From contig NC_081414.1 in NCBI RefSeq assembly GCF_030272615.1, forward strand, positions 335,525,427 to 335,589,426: a DNA stretch of 64,000 bases. Reading direction: 5' to 3'. How positions within the stretch are numbered: position 1 is the first letter of the stretch; each line of letters begins with the position of its first letter. The position numbers and the translations under genes are program-made. Shown piece by piece: positions 35,267 to 47,672 of this stretch. This DNA is from Cryptomeria japonica. Its lineage: Eukaryota > Streptophyta > Pinopsida > Cupressales > Cupressaceae. The notes beneath the pieces were generated by a model. It did not search any database. It was given only the letters and a program-made list of their open reading frames with translations, and was not told the DNA's origin.

Positions 35267-35278
35267 ACACAAGTGAAT

Positions 35279-36225
35279 TTGTTAACTAGATGAATCTCAA
35301 GAAATTTAATTTATCACGTATAGTTCTGGAGACTAAATATATTTATTTTCACATTTGTAACAGATATTGATCAATCAAATTGTTATAATTGTTAAAGAAT
35401 TAATGGTATTAGGAAGTTTGCATCAAGTCATGACTATGGGACTTACTCTTGTTATTCAAGTAAGAGAAAAATCATGTTTTTGTGTTGAGTGCATTAAGAG
35501 CAACACAAATATTCTACAATGTGAGAACATTAGAGATGGACAAGTTTCACCAATGGAAAATAAAACAATTAGTCACAATGCCTCCTTATGAAGATAGTGT
35601 CATTGTAGATATTCACGATCATCTATATTCAGTTGATTATGAATGTTTTTTAATTTAGTCATTACAAGTACACATGCATTTTATTTAAATTATTTTTTTA
35701 TTTATAAATTAAATTTTAATTGTGTGTAGTATTAAAATAATAAAATTGATTGTAATTTGTGGTTTTCAAAAATTTAATTTATTTGTAGTAATTTGAATGT
35801 AATTTGTGTGCAAAAATTTAATTTATTTGTAGTAATTTGAATGTAATTTGTGTGTAGTACTAAATTTATAAAATTGACTCTAATTTGACAAGTAAATGTA
35901 GTTGAACTAGGCCACAAAAGATTGCATAGATTGGATAGTGTGAAAGCTATTTAAACCAACATTGAATCTCAATTGAAATCGATAAAATGTAAAGACAACA
36001 TGCTAGAAAACATGATTGGAAATGCCTTTACATGTTGTTGTTTCTCCAAACGCCTCTAATCATATTTGCAACATCATACATGAACCCATAGTCACAAGAA
36101 GATTAAAAAAATACCTCCTCTCGCATGAAAAACAATATCCAAAATAGAAATTGCATTATGAAAAGGATATTTTGTCAAATATTACAAGATAAATGCCCTA
36201 GTAAATGCATGAAAAGTGGTGAAGC
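35279..36225. other. AT-rich DNA, no supported gene
   Basis: Contains a 74-codon frame at 35367 and a local duplication of AATTTAATTTATTTGTAGTAA near 35770-35840, but no recognised coding sequence. Confidence 0.4.
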
Positions 36226-36229
36226 ATAG

Positions 36230-36970
36230 ATAAGTTAGTGAGTTACATAGAATACCATGATTGTAGGATATGCATAATTTTAAAAAAAGGTTTTACATAT
36301 TATCTAGCAAATGTAATTGGTAGGTGTTCAGACAAATTTCATGGACTTTTGAAACATCTAGTTCTTTCTTGTGTCAAAATAGGAGCTTTGGAATAGAGTG
36401 TGGATGTACATCAAAGCATAAAAGAAACAAAATTTTCTTATATGTTATAATTGTAATTTCTCTAGTAGATATGTATGAAAAATGTGGAAGAATGAAAAAA
36501 AAAAAAATCTATTTGATAGAATGCCTTAAAGAGACGTGTCCTTATGAACTGTAATAATTAAATGAAATGCATGAAATAGATTTATTGAAAAGATTTTAGG
36601 TATTTTCAGTAAAATATAATTATTGGGTGTATAGCCTAATTTCATGACCATTGCTAGTAATGCCCCTTCCTATGTTAAAATAAGATAGCTAGAACAAGGT
36701 GAGGACATCCATCAAAGAATAATGATGAGAATTTATTTTAGAAGTTGTAATTGTAAATTCCTTGCTAAATGTGTATGTAAAACATGAAAGTATAGATAAG
36801 GAGGGTGAGTTGTTGACCAAAATGTCTCAAAGAGATGTGGCCTTGTGAACTGCAATAATTATAAATATGCACAAAATATATATTTTGATAAACCTTTAGA
36901 AGCTTTCAAGCAAATACAATTGATTGGTAGAGAATTAGAATCAATAGCCTTTTTTAGCATCCTTCCTACC
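36230..36970 (+). pseudogene. pentatricopeptide repeat (PPR) protein gene fragment, decayed
   Basis: Broken frames spell typical plant PPR repeat words: TMIVGYA, LVGVQTNFMDF, SCVKIGALE, SVDVHQSIKETKF, IVISLVDMYEKCGRMKK and LFDRMP near 36245-36530. A second round reads PNFMTIASNAPSYVKI, LEQGEDIHQRIM and LLTKMSQRDVAL (36630-36850), and a third starts FKQIQLIGRELESIA (36905). PPR proteins bind organellar RNA; PLS-type members carry such VHQSI, LVDMYEKCG and LFDRMP blocks. Stops such as QM-stop-LVGV and GV-stop-PNF occur where Gln is usual. It is a gene relic with no ends visible; whether it came by retroposition is unclear. Confidence 0.75.
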
Positions 36971-37228
36971 AAATAAAAGGTTGATTTAAAATAAACTTAA
37001 CAAAATTATTTACCATCAATCCTATAATTAAATACATCTTTCCTTCTATTAAATTAAAAATTTATTTTAATTCTTTAATCTATCTCAAGTCTTCTATCTA
37101 AATTAATTTGTAATTAATTGATTTCATTTTATTTAATTAATCTATATAATTTATAGAAAAATATTTTTGTGTCTTTTCATTATTGTTTTTGGATTTGATT
37201 GTGTTAGTGTTTTGCCTCAACATTTCAT

Positions 37229-37328
37229 ATCACACTTTGTGATCCATGATCAAGATAATAGAGAGCAATATTTTTCAGATCACATTTTATGATCCATCAT
37301 CAAAATAATAGAGAGCCAGAGAAAATAT
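37229..37328. repeat. imperfect 50-bp tandem duplication
   Basis: ATCACACTTTGTGATCC with its downstream AATAATAGAGAGC is repeated 50 bp later with several substitutions. It lies in noncoding AT-rich sequence (36971-37919) that shows nothing else recognisable. Confidence 0.7.
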
Positions 37329-37919
37329 TGATGATGATGATGATGAGGGGTATAAAGTCTGTTTATATAGAATATCCAACAAAATTGAATTAAAAATAAA
37401 AATGATCAATGCTATGAATTATAAAAACTTAATGTCATTAATTTTTATTTCATTTCAAAACTAAATCTACCAAATTAATTTTCATTAGAAAATTCTATTT
37501 AATGATGTCAAAATTCAATACACCACCACTTCAAACATCAGCCACTACAAAGTCAAGCAAATTATAATTTTGAAATGAGAATAAAAGTACATATAGCAAT
37601 CTTGTCTTTGTGGAATACAATACTTTTCGTATGATTGCGTTTTCCTTTGGACCCCACAAGAACAAATTCAAGTGTTTTCCTTGAGAGCAACAAGAACAAA
37701 TTCAACTTGGATTTTTTTTTAAATGTACATCATTAAAGCATGAGAAATTGGAATATGCATCTTAACCCAGGTATTCTCTATTAAAAATATTATTCTATTC
37801 ATCTACCACCAATAACATTCATGAAAATCCTAGAAGATAGAAATTATATTATCGCTCACAGGATTTTATGGTCCCTTATTCTCTCTTTCCTAAAGTTTAG
37901 TTAACCAATGATGGACACT

Positions 37920-40427
37920 TGTAACACCCCTACCCCAATAAAATCATATTTGATTTAGCCTATATTGTATATGGATAATAAAAATAGACAAAGATTTATA
38001 TATTGTTATTTAAAAACTAGGGAACAACTTTTATATATTTATAATGATTAAATTTGCTCTTTTTAATGCAATAATATATTCACTAACATACTTATATTTT
38101 ACAAATAAAATTTATGTAGAGGATGTCGAGAGATATCAAATTTAAAAAATGTTTAACATTCATAAATATAAACAAATGACATGATTTACTATTTAAAATA
38201 ATAAAAATAGATATAAGGACCATATTGCATTGATTAATTGATAAGATATTAAATCCTTATTTACAAGATAGATATACATGCAAGAAATTGAATGTAATAA
38301 AACCTACGCCTTAGAAATGTAATCTAATAAAACATTACTTTCAAACAAATAATTAATCAATCTTATTTCATTAATCACTATGCTCTACTCTATACTCTTT
38401 CCTTGTCACTATTGTAATCGTTGCACTTGTGCATTAATTGATCTAGGTGTCCTAAATTTTAATGTAATTGTTTTATGAACCTTAAAAGTTGTTCCACCAA
38501 AAAATGGATATCTCATCTTTGAAAATGAAGGAGAGAGCATATTATGTAATCTTGTTAGTAGACATGGAAAATATGATTTAGTTTATAAGGTCTAACATAT
38601 AAGGTAACTTTTTTTATATTGACCAAAGCAAAAGAGAATACAATAAAATAAAAAAAATAACAATCTAAGGGGTGACTGCACAAAAGAGAAATAAAATGAT
38701 CACAACCAGCTCACTATACAAACATGTGAACAAGTCTACCTTGTTGAACCAATTAGCTCACTAACATGACATCTAAATACATGAGACACTTAACATTTAA
38801 ATTGTAAAAAATAGGTATTTAATTTTAAGGTTTTATATGTTAGAAAAATTCTTTTAACTTTAGTCTTCACATTTTATATTGAAAAAATAAGTATTTAATT
38901 GTAAGGATTTACATGTTACTAATTTTTTTTAACTTTATTCTCCACACTTTAAATTAGGCATCACAAATCTTCATTATTTATTTTCTTCTTTATCCATTAA
39001 AAAATAGCAACAATAAAAGATAGCGAATGAATATTCTTATAGTGACAATTTCCCTTCTTAGATTTGATTGAAAGTCACAATTGATTTTAGAATTAATATT
39101 TATTTTATTTTTTATAATAAGAAATTATCTTCGTGTTGTTTCCTTCTTATCCACTAAAAAATGACAATAACAAAAGATATCAACTACCTTATTGTGTCAC
39201 ATTGGCAGTTTCCCTTTTTATGCTTTTAAGTTTGATTGTGTCGACTTTTTCATGATCTTTCTGTACACACATAAAATTAGCTATGAGAAATTAAATAAAT
39301 ATTTTATATTTATTTAATGATTATTCTTCTATTAAATAATTAATTTGAAAAGATTAATTTATTTAATTCATTAGTATTTAATATTCTTTTATTAATTAAT
39401 TGAAGTGAAACAGTTAATTAATTAATTCATTACCCCCTTTCTTCTAAGCCAAATAATTTAATATTTAATATTTAATTATCATCCCTTATCATATTTGTGC
39501 ACTATTCACTATCCTATACTTCCATTATTAAATAATTTCATAATTATTTAATTACCACTTTCCAACTCACTCTTCTTCTCCAACTTTGCCAACTCATCCA
39601 TCATGTGGCTAATTTAAATCAATAAAATCAAATAAAAATAAATCGTTTATGAGCCACTTATCTCCAACTCCCATATTCATAAATAAAATGTGTATGTGCA
39701 CATAATATTTGAAACCTCCCTATATTTTCTCCAGCGCTCCCATATACTTGGAGGAGGTTTTGTCCACCTAACCCTAGTCCATCTCCACTTGTCCCCCATC
39801 CCTAAATGTTCTCCAACCAATCCTAGATTCACTCAGTCTTCCCCTCAATCAAGGTGAGATGAGTGACACTTGTCTTCTCTGTCCCCCTTTCTCTCAACCT
39901 TTGGCCTCTTGTCCAAAAAGCAAGATTTAATCATGATCATTGATCTCTACTACCTAAGCTTATGCACTCAAAAATCTATAAATAGAGGGGTTCTAGTGCA
40001 TTTTGAGCCCAATGTCCAATAGTCTAAGTTAACTAGGAGTCTTAATCTTTGCATTTGTGAGTTCATTTGTCTAAGCAATTTAGAGTTTTTGAGAAAAATT
40101 AGCATAAATCATTTTTTATAGCATTTTAGCATATTATCACATAGCTTTTGTATATCATATCAAAAATCAACTATTAGTTATCTATCAGTCCATTCCACAC
40201 TTGCCATCTTGGAAGCTACCAGTGCTTGTCTGAGAGCAACATCAATCTGCAACCAAGAACAATGGGGTCAGGACACAATGAAACATAATCTATGAAGGTA
40301 TAATTTGTTGTATTTACTTTATTTCATGTTGTTTCATTGGTTGAAGTTTGAGTTCCTGTAGCTTTTTTTTTTCATAATGGACTAACAAGTTGCAAGTCAA
40401 TTTTTGAGGTAAAAACTTAAGTCAACA
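37920..40427 (+). repeat. 5' LTR of the plus-strand Ty3-type element (about 2.5 kb)
   Basis: It begins TGTAACACCCCTACCCC, a common plant Ty3 LTR start, and ends AAGTCAACA just before the primer site at 40434. A TATAAATA box lies at 39977-39984, followed by a plausible R/U5 segment. Inside are duplicated segments: 38806-38880 with 38882-38955, and two versions of a TCCATTAAAAAATAGCAAC block near 38990 and 39145. No partner LTR is present because the element is truncated at 47.65 kb, so the left end rests on sequence style alone. Confidence 0.6.
39977..39984 (+). promoter_or_regulatory. LTR TATA box
   Basis: TATAAATA followed by AGAGGGG, about 450 bp upstream of the LTR end. It is a plausible core promoter of this Ty3-type element. 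Confidence 0.6.
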
Positions 40428-40433
40428 CATTTT

Positions 40434-40443
40434 TGGCGCCCAC
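40434..40443 (+). promoter_or_regulatory. primer binding site TGGCGCCCAC
   Basis: TTTTTGGCGCCCACTATGGG follows the LTR by a few bases. TGGCGCCCAC plus a GGGGC continuation is the standard primer-site environment of many plant Ty3 elements, and it orients the element plus. Confidence 0.8.
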
Positions 40444-40449
40444 TATGGG

Positions 40450-42850
40450 GCTGAGGCCTCACACATCTCCTTCTAATATCCTATCTAATTCTCATAATGA
40501 TTGAATTAATGCATTTATAGGCCAGTTTCATGTTGTGTGCAATTTGGCAGTGCATTTACTCAACAGGTTAGCACTTCTATTGCATAGGTTAACACATTTA
40601 TTACGCAAGTTATTGCTTTTGTTTGTGAAATTACGTATATACTTTGTAGGACAACGCTTCTGTTTGTGAAATCACACATATACTTTGCAGGGCAATGCTT
40701 TCATGACTTAGGTTAACACTTCTATTTTGCAGGGTAGCGCTTTTATAATCTCGGATGGCACATTTACTATTTTAGCACTTTCATTTTGATTATCTGCAAG
40801 TTTTGAAATTTTACAATCTGTCAGCTAATAAATCTTTGCAGGTTCGACTGTTCGAGACTTAATTTTTGCAAACTACTGACTTGTGTGCATGCAGGGTTTT
40901 ATTTTGAGCATTTTTTATACATTTTCTCACTTAGTCTAACTAGAAGTTTTTGTGGAAATGAAAAGATCATACATCTTTCATCTACCTTAACTAAGGGGTT
41001 AATGAACAACATGCAAACTTGCATTGTGTGTTTTTAGTAAGGTAGTTGCACATAGATGATTTAAAGGTTGAAAAGAATCATTGTCTACCGTGTTTTCTTA
41101 AAATTAGTAGGTGAGTATTCTCTCACCCTAATACAGTGATCAGAAAGCTAGACTTGCTTTTATCTTATGTGTTACATTTAGAGGGCCTGCCTTCCTGAGC
41201 TGCCTTGAGGGGGCGAGTGAGAGGGGAATGACCCAAGTGGAAATGGGCTAATATCAATTCCTTCCAATCCACTTCAAATATATCGTGTCTATGACGAAAG
41301 TCATAGGCAACATGTACTGATTAGTTCATACCAACACTATTTTTCCCCATAAACCCTATAGAGTACAACCTCTATAGGATGGGAACCTTCTATATTTATA
41401 GAATATATTAAGTGTCACATGACTAGAAGCCCTTACTAAAAACTATCTTGTCTAGTTACCAAAATCCTTCTAATTGTTGGCGCGGGAGGTTGGACCTCTG
41501 AAGCGGCTCACACACATATGATTCCTAGTAGAGATATGTAGTTTACCATGGGGAGTTCTCATGGAAAATGATGCTTGGCTACCTTGGAGAAGTGAGTGTC
41601 GAGGGTGGAGCCAGTGGGGTCAAGAACCTAGATATCTGCTTTGAATAGCATAGCCTCGGGAGAAACCCCACATGAGATTCAATAATTATTGTCTTGGCCT
41701 ACCATAGGACTTGTACTTTCTTGTGCACTTTGGTTTTCCAAACATTGTGTCTTGTGTCTGCAAAATATTCTCAAAATGGTAAAAAACTTGAAAAATCATC
41801 ATCTTGAAATGAGTCAAAAAATCCGATAACTTGCTAGAAAACTGAGAATTTCAATCAAAACAGTGAGAATCAAGCTTTTGTAGCACAAAGCAATGCTTTT
41901 GCATATTAGGATAACACTTTTACTCAACAGTACAATGCATTTGAATCAGAGGATCATGCATTTGTTAAACATGACATCACTTTTGCAACATAAACAACAC
42001 ATTTGCACCCTAGGTTCATGCTTTTACAGCCACAGAGTAGGGATTTTACTATTAGAGTACAACACATTTATTGCATAGGACAACACTCCTATTCAACAAC
42101 ATAGTGCATCTATAACAATGAGCATTTCCCCATATCAAAGCAAAATTTCAACACCAATTTCAAATACCCTTTTCCAAGAAGATTCATTTTCAGTTGTCAC
42201 AGATTTTGAAACTAGTCAAACAGTCATTTCCAAAGGTTTTCATAAGCATAAAAATTCAACAAGTTATTGATTCAACCATCTCAAGCGCAAAATCATCATC
42301 ATCATCAATTTCTTATCAGGATAAATCAAATCCTTTATCACAAAACTAGATCATATTAACATTTGTTCATTATCTTGGATATATCATCCCTATTTGGACC
42401 TAGGTTATATCAAAATCAAAATTGTACTCAATTTGGAATCAAACAACTTGAACATCATTAAATTCTTATATGACTTTTTGATATCGCCTCAAGAAAAGGA
42501 AACTTAGTTATAAGGCAATCTTAAAGAAGAGGAGATTCTTATACATCAACCACAAACTCTTGTTAAAGCATTGCACATTCCTACACCATTTTTGTAACTA
42601 TCTGCGTGGTTACGAAACAGATTTTGATGAAGAAACCTTACAAGCATGTGATTTTCAACAAAGAGATGTCTTATCTCAATGCACTAATAGGGGTGGTAAA
42701 ATCAACTTAGCTTATCTTCCTAAACTAGCAATCACCTATTGAGTTACAACTTGGGAAGTTTCAAATCAATTATATGCTAGTTTGGACCAGAGCTCAACAC
42801 GAGCAATTGAGAAGACAACAAAAACAAATGGGATAAGAAAATCAAATGTT
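40450..42850 (+). other. Ty3 leader with two blocks of short degenerate repeats
   Basis: Untranslated leader between primer site and gag. Blocks at about 40530-40800 and 41880-42110 repeat a loose 25-35 bp unit around GGTTAACACTTCTATTTTGC or ACACATTTATTGCATAGG. A middle part (41160-41700) is richer in G and C. No open frame is convincing. Confidence 0.55.
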
Positions 42851-44756
42851 TCAACCATTTGGATACACAAATGTTGATGAAGAAGCAGTGAATAATACCA
42901 TTAGAGACCTTGAATAAGATTCTAGATTTGACAAACTAATGGAAAAACTCTTGGAAAAACAAAAACAAAAGTATATCCTAATGTTGGCAAATTCAAGAAC
43001 AAAATTACCACAAGGTTTTAACATGAAAAGTTTGAAACAAGTCATAATCAAAACACTAATGACCCCAATGAAGATGACATAAACCGAGTAAACCATGAAG
43101 AAACAAGAGGAGATAGAACAAGAAGAGACCATGATGATACAAGGAACCAAGATGAAACAAGAAGGGAGAAAAGTGATAGAAGAACTTATGAGGATGCAAG
43201 GAGAACCCATGTCGATAATCCTCTATTAACTCTCACTCAACAAATGCAAACTTTGCAACAACAAATACAGGATATGCAGAATGAAACAAGTTCCAAGAAA
43301 TATTCATTGGAGGACATCTGTCCATATCCTTTTGTCAATAATTTAAACATGATACCATTCCCACAACATTATGAAATCCTGAAATATGATAAGCATGATG
43401 GTAAATATGATCCTCAAGATCATATTAGTGAATTTTTCACGATGAGTATGGAGTTTGCACACAATGAAACTTACCTGATGCGTTATTTCCTAGAAGTTTA
43501 AGTGAGCAATCAATGGAGTGGTTCTCAAGATTGCCATCTGGGATTAAATCTTTTGAAGAACTTATGAACAAATTCATCTCACAATACTCCTACAACATAA
43601 GAAATAAGATAACAATGCTATACCTATAAAATATCAAGCAAAATAATGGTGAACCTTTCATGGTTTTTCTACAGCAATGGAGACGATTGTTTAATAGGTA
43701 TCCAAGAGATGTACCAAATCAAGAGAAAATGGATATATTCATTGACAATCTTACCAGTGAAATGAGTTATCATCTCAAATTGCAATGTCCTACTTTTAAA
43801 AAAATGATTGAAAATGGTCTAAAGATACATGATGCGGTGGTAAAGAAAGGAGAGTTAAAACTCTACAAAATCCTATAACAAGAAGAAGAAGAAGAAGAAC
43901 AATGGTAACAATAACAATGACAAACCTAAACTCTGGTCAAAGAATAGAAATGTTACCAATGGAGGAAATGATGATAAAAATGGTACCAAACAAAAACCAA
44001 TCTTTAACTTATCAAGTCAAGTGCCAAACAACAACAATCAAGAGAACAGTAAACCCAAGTCTTTCTTCTCCAATCCCTGCAGCAAATTCACAAATCTTGG
44101 CGAACCATTGGAATTGACTTTGAAGATTCTTCTTGTGAATAAATTGATTACCTTACTAGAAGCAAGAAATTATGAGCCTCAAATCAAATCCAGTTGGTGA
44201 AATGACAATCATTTTTGCAACTAGCATCGAAACAAAGGACATCAAACCAATGATTGTCAAAGATTAAAGCACCTTATTCAAGACTTAATTGATAATGGAG
44301 AAATCATAGTGGATGGTCATAAAATGAATGAATCGCATCTAGCATTCAAAAATCCACTCCCAAATTATAAAAAAGGTGAACAATCCAACCCAAAGGATGA
44401 CAAGGGAAAAGCCAAGATAAACTATACTTACACATATGATGATGTGGTAAATGTCATCATTGTCAAAGACAAAACACCTTTAGAACCGATCAATGCCATT
44501 ACTAGAAGCGGAGCAAAGGTTACATTTCTGAGTATGACAAATGAATCAATATCCACTTCAAGATAATACAACTTAGTGGAACGATTACAAAATATACCCT
44601 CCCAAATATCAATTTTGGAGCTCCTAAAAGTTTCACCTATGCATAAGGAAATATTGGAGAGAGCTCTAGCAGAAACAACGGTCTCAAAAGACCTAGATGT
44701 AGATCAATTCCAAAACATGGTGGGCCACCTCATAGCCCCTCATTGTTTATCTTTTT
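42851..44756 (+). pseudogene. Ty3 gag, plus-strand copy
   Basis: A Gag-like frame broken by stops: RFDKLMEKLLEKQKQKY at the start, QQIQDMQNETSSKKYSLEDI then CPYPFVNNLNMIPFP (43244-43501), a capsid-like block with FLQQWRRLFNRYPRDVP and MSYHLKLQCPTFKKM (43660-43878), and a decayed knuckle (HRNKGHQTNDCQRLKHLI). After it come the conserved INAITRSGAKVTFLS and SPMHKEILERALAE. It is homologous segment by segment to the minus-strand gag at 50872-52739. Gag would form the particle shell; here it is non-functional. Confidence 0.8.
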
Positions 44757-44779
44757 TCTAAAAATGATGATGCATCCTT

Positions 44780-45183
44780 ACAACACCCTCACAATGCTCC
44801 CCTACATATTGAAGTCACCATTCATACAACCTGTGTCAAACACGTACTTATAGATGGTGGAGTTAGCTTGAATATTTATGCATTAAGTTTAATAAAGGCT
44901 TTGGGATATTCAAAGAATGCAGTGGATCCAAAGAAGAAAAATAACTATCGAGGCCTATGATGAGGAAGAGCATTATTCTAAAGGGAATGTAGTATTGCCA
45001 ATCAAAATAGGACCAGTAGAAAGAGATACACTTTGCCAGGTTCTAGATTTGAATCTATCTGATAACATTCTTTTGGGAAGACCATGGATTCATGACATGC
45101 AAGCAGTTCCTTCTACATACGATCACTATGTTAAGTTTCCTCATAATGGACAAGAAATCACTATATTAATAGACTCTAGCTGA
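44780..45183 (+). pseudogene. Ty3 aspartic protease region, plus-strand copy
   Basis: After a frameshift the block VKHVLIDGGVSLNIYAL aligns with the minus copy's CVLIDGGAGLNIFSL. The usual Asp-Thr/Ser-Gly triad reads D-G-G in both, an inactive-looking variant or one tolerated in this lineage. It continues to [18 protein letters not shown] and KFPHNGQEITIL, the conserved C-terminal strand of plant Ty3 proteases. Confidence 0.75.
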
Positions 45184-45237
45184 TATTGCAATAATCAAAA
45201 GCTAGCACAAGATGCAAGGGTTGCACATAATAGAGAA

Positions 45238-47000
45238 GTGGTATATACCACCAAGGAAACTCAAGGAATATTTTGGCAAAACTTTAAGAAAAATCTCAAA
45301 GTAAATGATGAAGGAATGGGGAAGTACTCTTTGCATAATTTACCACTTTCACCTAAATCATATGGAAAACCTACAAATGCTCAACCACGGGTCCAACATA
45401 AATCAATTGAAATGTTTAATGGAGCATTTGTTAGAGCTAGAACACTTTCAGAGGAAACTGAAGACAAGGACATTCTTAGCTGGTTGTACAAAGATGAAAA
45501 AGAAACTATAGCAACAGTTGCAGAAGTCATTATTCCCATAAAGCAATATGGAAATGGTTACAAAATCATGAAAAGGATGGGATATGAAGGAAAAGGACCA
45601 ATTGGTAAGTTCCATGAAGGTATTTCAAAACCCATTTGTCCTCACACACAATCTAAGAAAGATAAATCAGGACTTGGGTATCCTCAATCAAAACAAAAGC
45701 AATATAATTATCAACACCCAAAATGGAGAAAGAAGGCAATTCCTAAAGAAGAACCATGGCAAGAAAGGCTACATCAAGTGACAAAAATAGTAAATAGAAA
45801 GAAGAAACAAGAAGAATATGAGAGGCAATAGGAAGAACTTGCTATCACAAGAGAAGAAGAATCTTACAAACAAGTCCAATGAATACAAGCAAGCATGAAA
45901 CCTGATCAAGATATTCTAGAAACAGTAAAAGAACAGATGACAAAAATCAAAGAACTATTCTCAACATGTAACATTCCTATCAGATATAGTGGTGTGATTC
46001 TAGATGATGATTCAGAGACAGATTCAAATGAATATGAATGGGGTCTAGACGCATTATCCAATGCATCAAGTGAAGAGAATGATGAGGAAAAAACTACTAT
46101 TACAAGTGAAGACACACTTTCCATAAAACAAAGAATAGAGCTAGAAAAAAGGTAAGAAGAAATCAGGATTCAAAGAAAAGAGGCATATGAAAGACAACAA
46201 AGAAAAGAGAATGAGAAGAATCAAGAAGTGACAACATAGGGAACACAAATAGTCACTAATCAATCATCAAAAGATCAATAGAATATCACTTTTATATCAA
46301 ACATTGAGCAAGAAACACCAAGATATGGAAGAACTCTAGAAGAACTAATAGAAATTCAAGCATGATCAACTATTAGTCTAGAAGAAGTTGAGTTCGAGAG
46401 AAGGAAGAAGCTAGCAAAGAAAACAGTAGCATAATCCTCTATGTCATGTGCACAAGTATGTCAACTTCAAGCCACAAATGAATATAATGAAATTGACCCA
46501 GAGGGAACCTACAGTACCAAATATGTATGTGTTGATACAATTCATTCATTTGAGGGACAAATGTTAGATGATGAGTCACTTGAGAGTGAATCACAAAATA
46601 CCCATCCTGACTTCGTTAGAGCTAATTGGAGAGCACTTGGGAGAGATTATCCTCAAGAGAGTTATATCTATGACATCACCTACTCAAAACCAAATTATGA
46701 CTATTACATTATAAATATTTAAGTACCCAATGATGACGAAGACTATGACCTATCATCCATAACTGATTGACTTGGAAAGCACTGAAAACCTTGAATTGGA
46801 TATATTTTCCAATGATCATTCATTAGCCATCTATCTTAACACCATTGAACCAATCACACCTAAGAGATCTTCCACAAGTGAATCAAGTAATACTTCTTGC
46901 TATCAGGAGGGTGCCAAATTGTCTAGTCACAAAATTGAAATTAAAAAAAAGGAAAAAGACCTAGTGCTAAAAACCATTTTATGGCAACACTAGATTAGTC
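45238..47000 (+). pseudogene. Ty3 protease-RT linker with G-patch-like motif, plus-strand copy
   Basis: A 197-codon open frame (45238-45831) includes YGNGYKIMKRMGYEGKGPIG and then KFHEGISKPI with SGLGYPQ. It matches the glycine-rich G-patch pattern that follows the protease in many plant Ty3 polyproteins and is thought to bind nucleic acid. Charged sequence with a few in-frame stops continues to about 47.0 kb. The minus copy shows the same motif near 49780-49950. Confidence 0.65.
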
Positions 47001-47206
47001 AAGAGGAAAAATAAAGGACATATCCGATGGTGAAAACCTCCTTGAGCTACTGGAAGATGGAAGGTTTGACACCCTCCCTACATATTTTTAGGAGAGATCT
47101 GCCATATTGATAGAGACAACAAAAGCAATAAACATAGGCACACCAAAAGGATTCCAAGGTCCTTCATCCTGCTGCATCATTATCAAATGAAGAAAAGAAA
47201 GACTGC

Positions 47207-47650
47207 TTAGAGTTCTTTAAAAAAAGGAAAATAAATTTTGCTAGGTCCTATGCAGACATGTCGGGACTTGATCCAGATCTTATCATGCACCATCTGAATG
47301 TAGATCCAAAAGTAAAAGCTAAGGAAGATGCATCCACATATCGCTCTCCTTGTCAAAACAAACCTAAAGAAAATATTAGATGTGGGTTTCATACGACCTG
47401 CTGCTTATCCAGAGTGGGTCTCAAGCATTGTACCAGTATCAAAACCAAATAAAAGCATATGATTTTGCATTGACCTTAGATATTTGAACAAAGCATGCCC
47501 CAAAGTTGATTTCGCACTGCCAAACATCGATATAATTGTAGATATATCAGCAGGACATGAAATGTTCTCCTTAATGGATGGATTCTCAGGGTACAATCAA
47601 ATAAAAATCACCCCTGAAGATTAGGAGAAGACAACATTCACTTGTTCATG
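47207..47650 (+). pseudogene. Ty3 reverse transcriptase fragment, plus-strand copy
   Basis: In shifting frames: YADMSGLDPDLIMHHLNVDP, then VSSIVPVSKPNKS, CIDLRYLNKACPKVDFALPN and FSLMDGFSGYNQIKI, ending EKTTFTCSWG. These are the fingers/palm motifs up to the segment before YVDD. The catalytic YVDD, RNase H and integrase are absent because the copy ends abruptly at the inverted junction (about 47650). Confidence 0.8.
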
Positions 47651-47672
47651 GGACAACATTCACTTGTGCATG
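47636..47672. other. tail-to-tail junction of two inverted Ty3 copies
   Basis: Plus-strand RT sequence ends at ACAACATTCACTTGTTCATG, and ACAACATTCACTTGTGCATG follows at once, now belonging to minus-strand RNase H sequence. The repeated ACAACATTCACTTGT word at the breakpoint suggests a microhomology-mediated or template-switch join. Confidence 0.7.

Noticed and set aside
35905-36060. ELGHKRLHRLDSVKA stretch resembling a GAG-pre-integrase motif
   Set aside because: Only a few residues fit, no His/Cys pattern follows, and the neighbouring sequence is PPR-like or unassigned.
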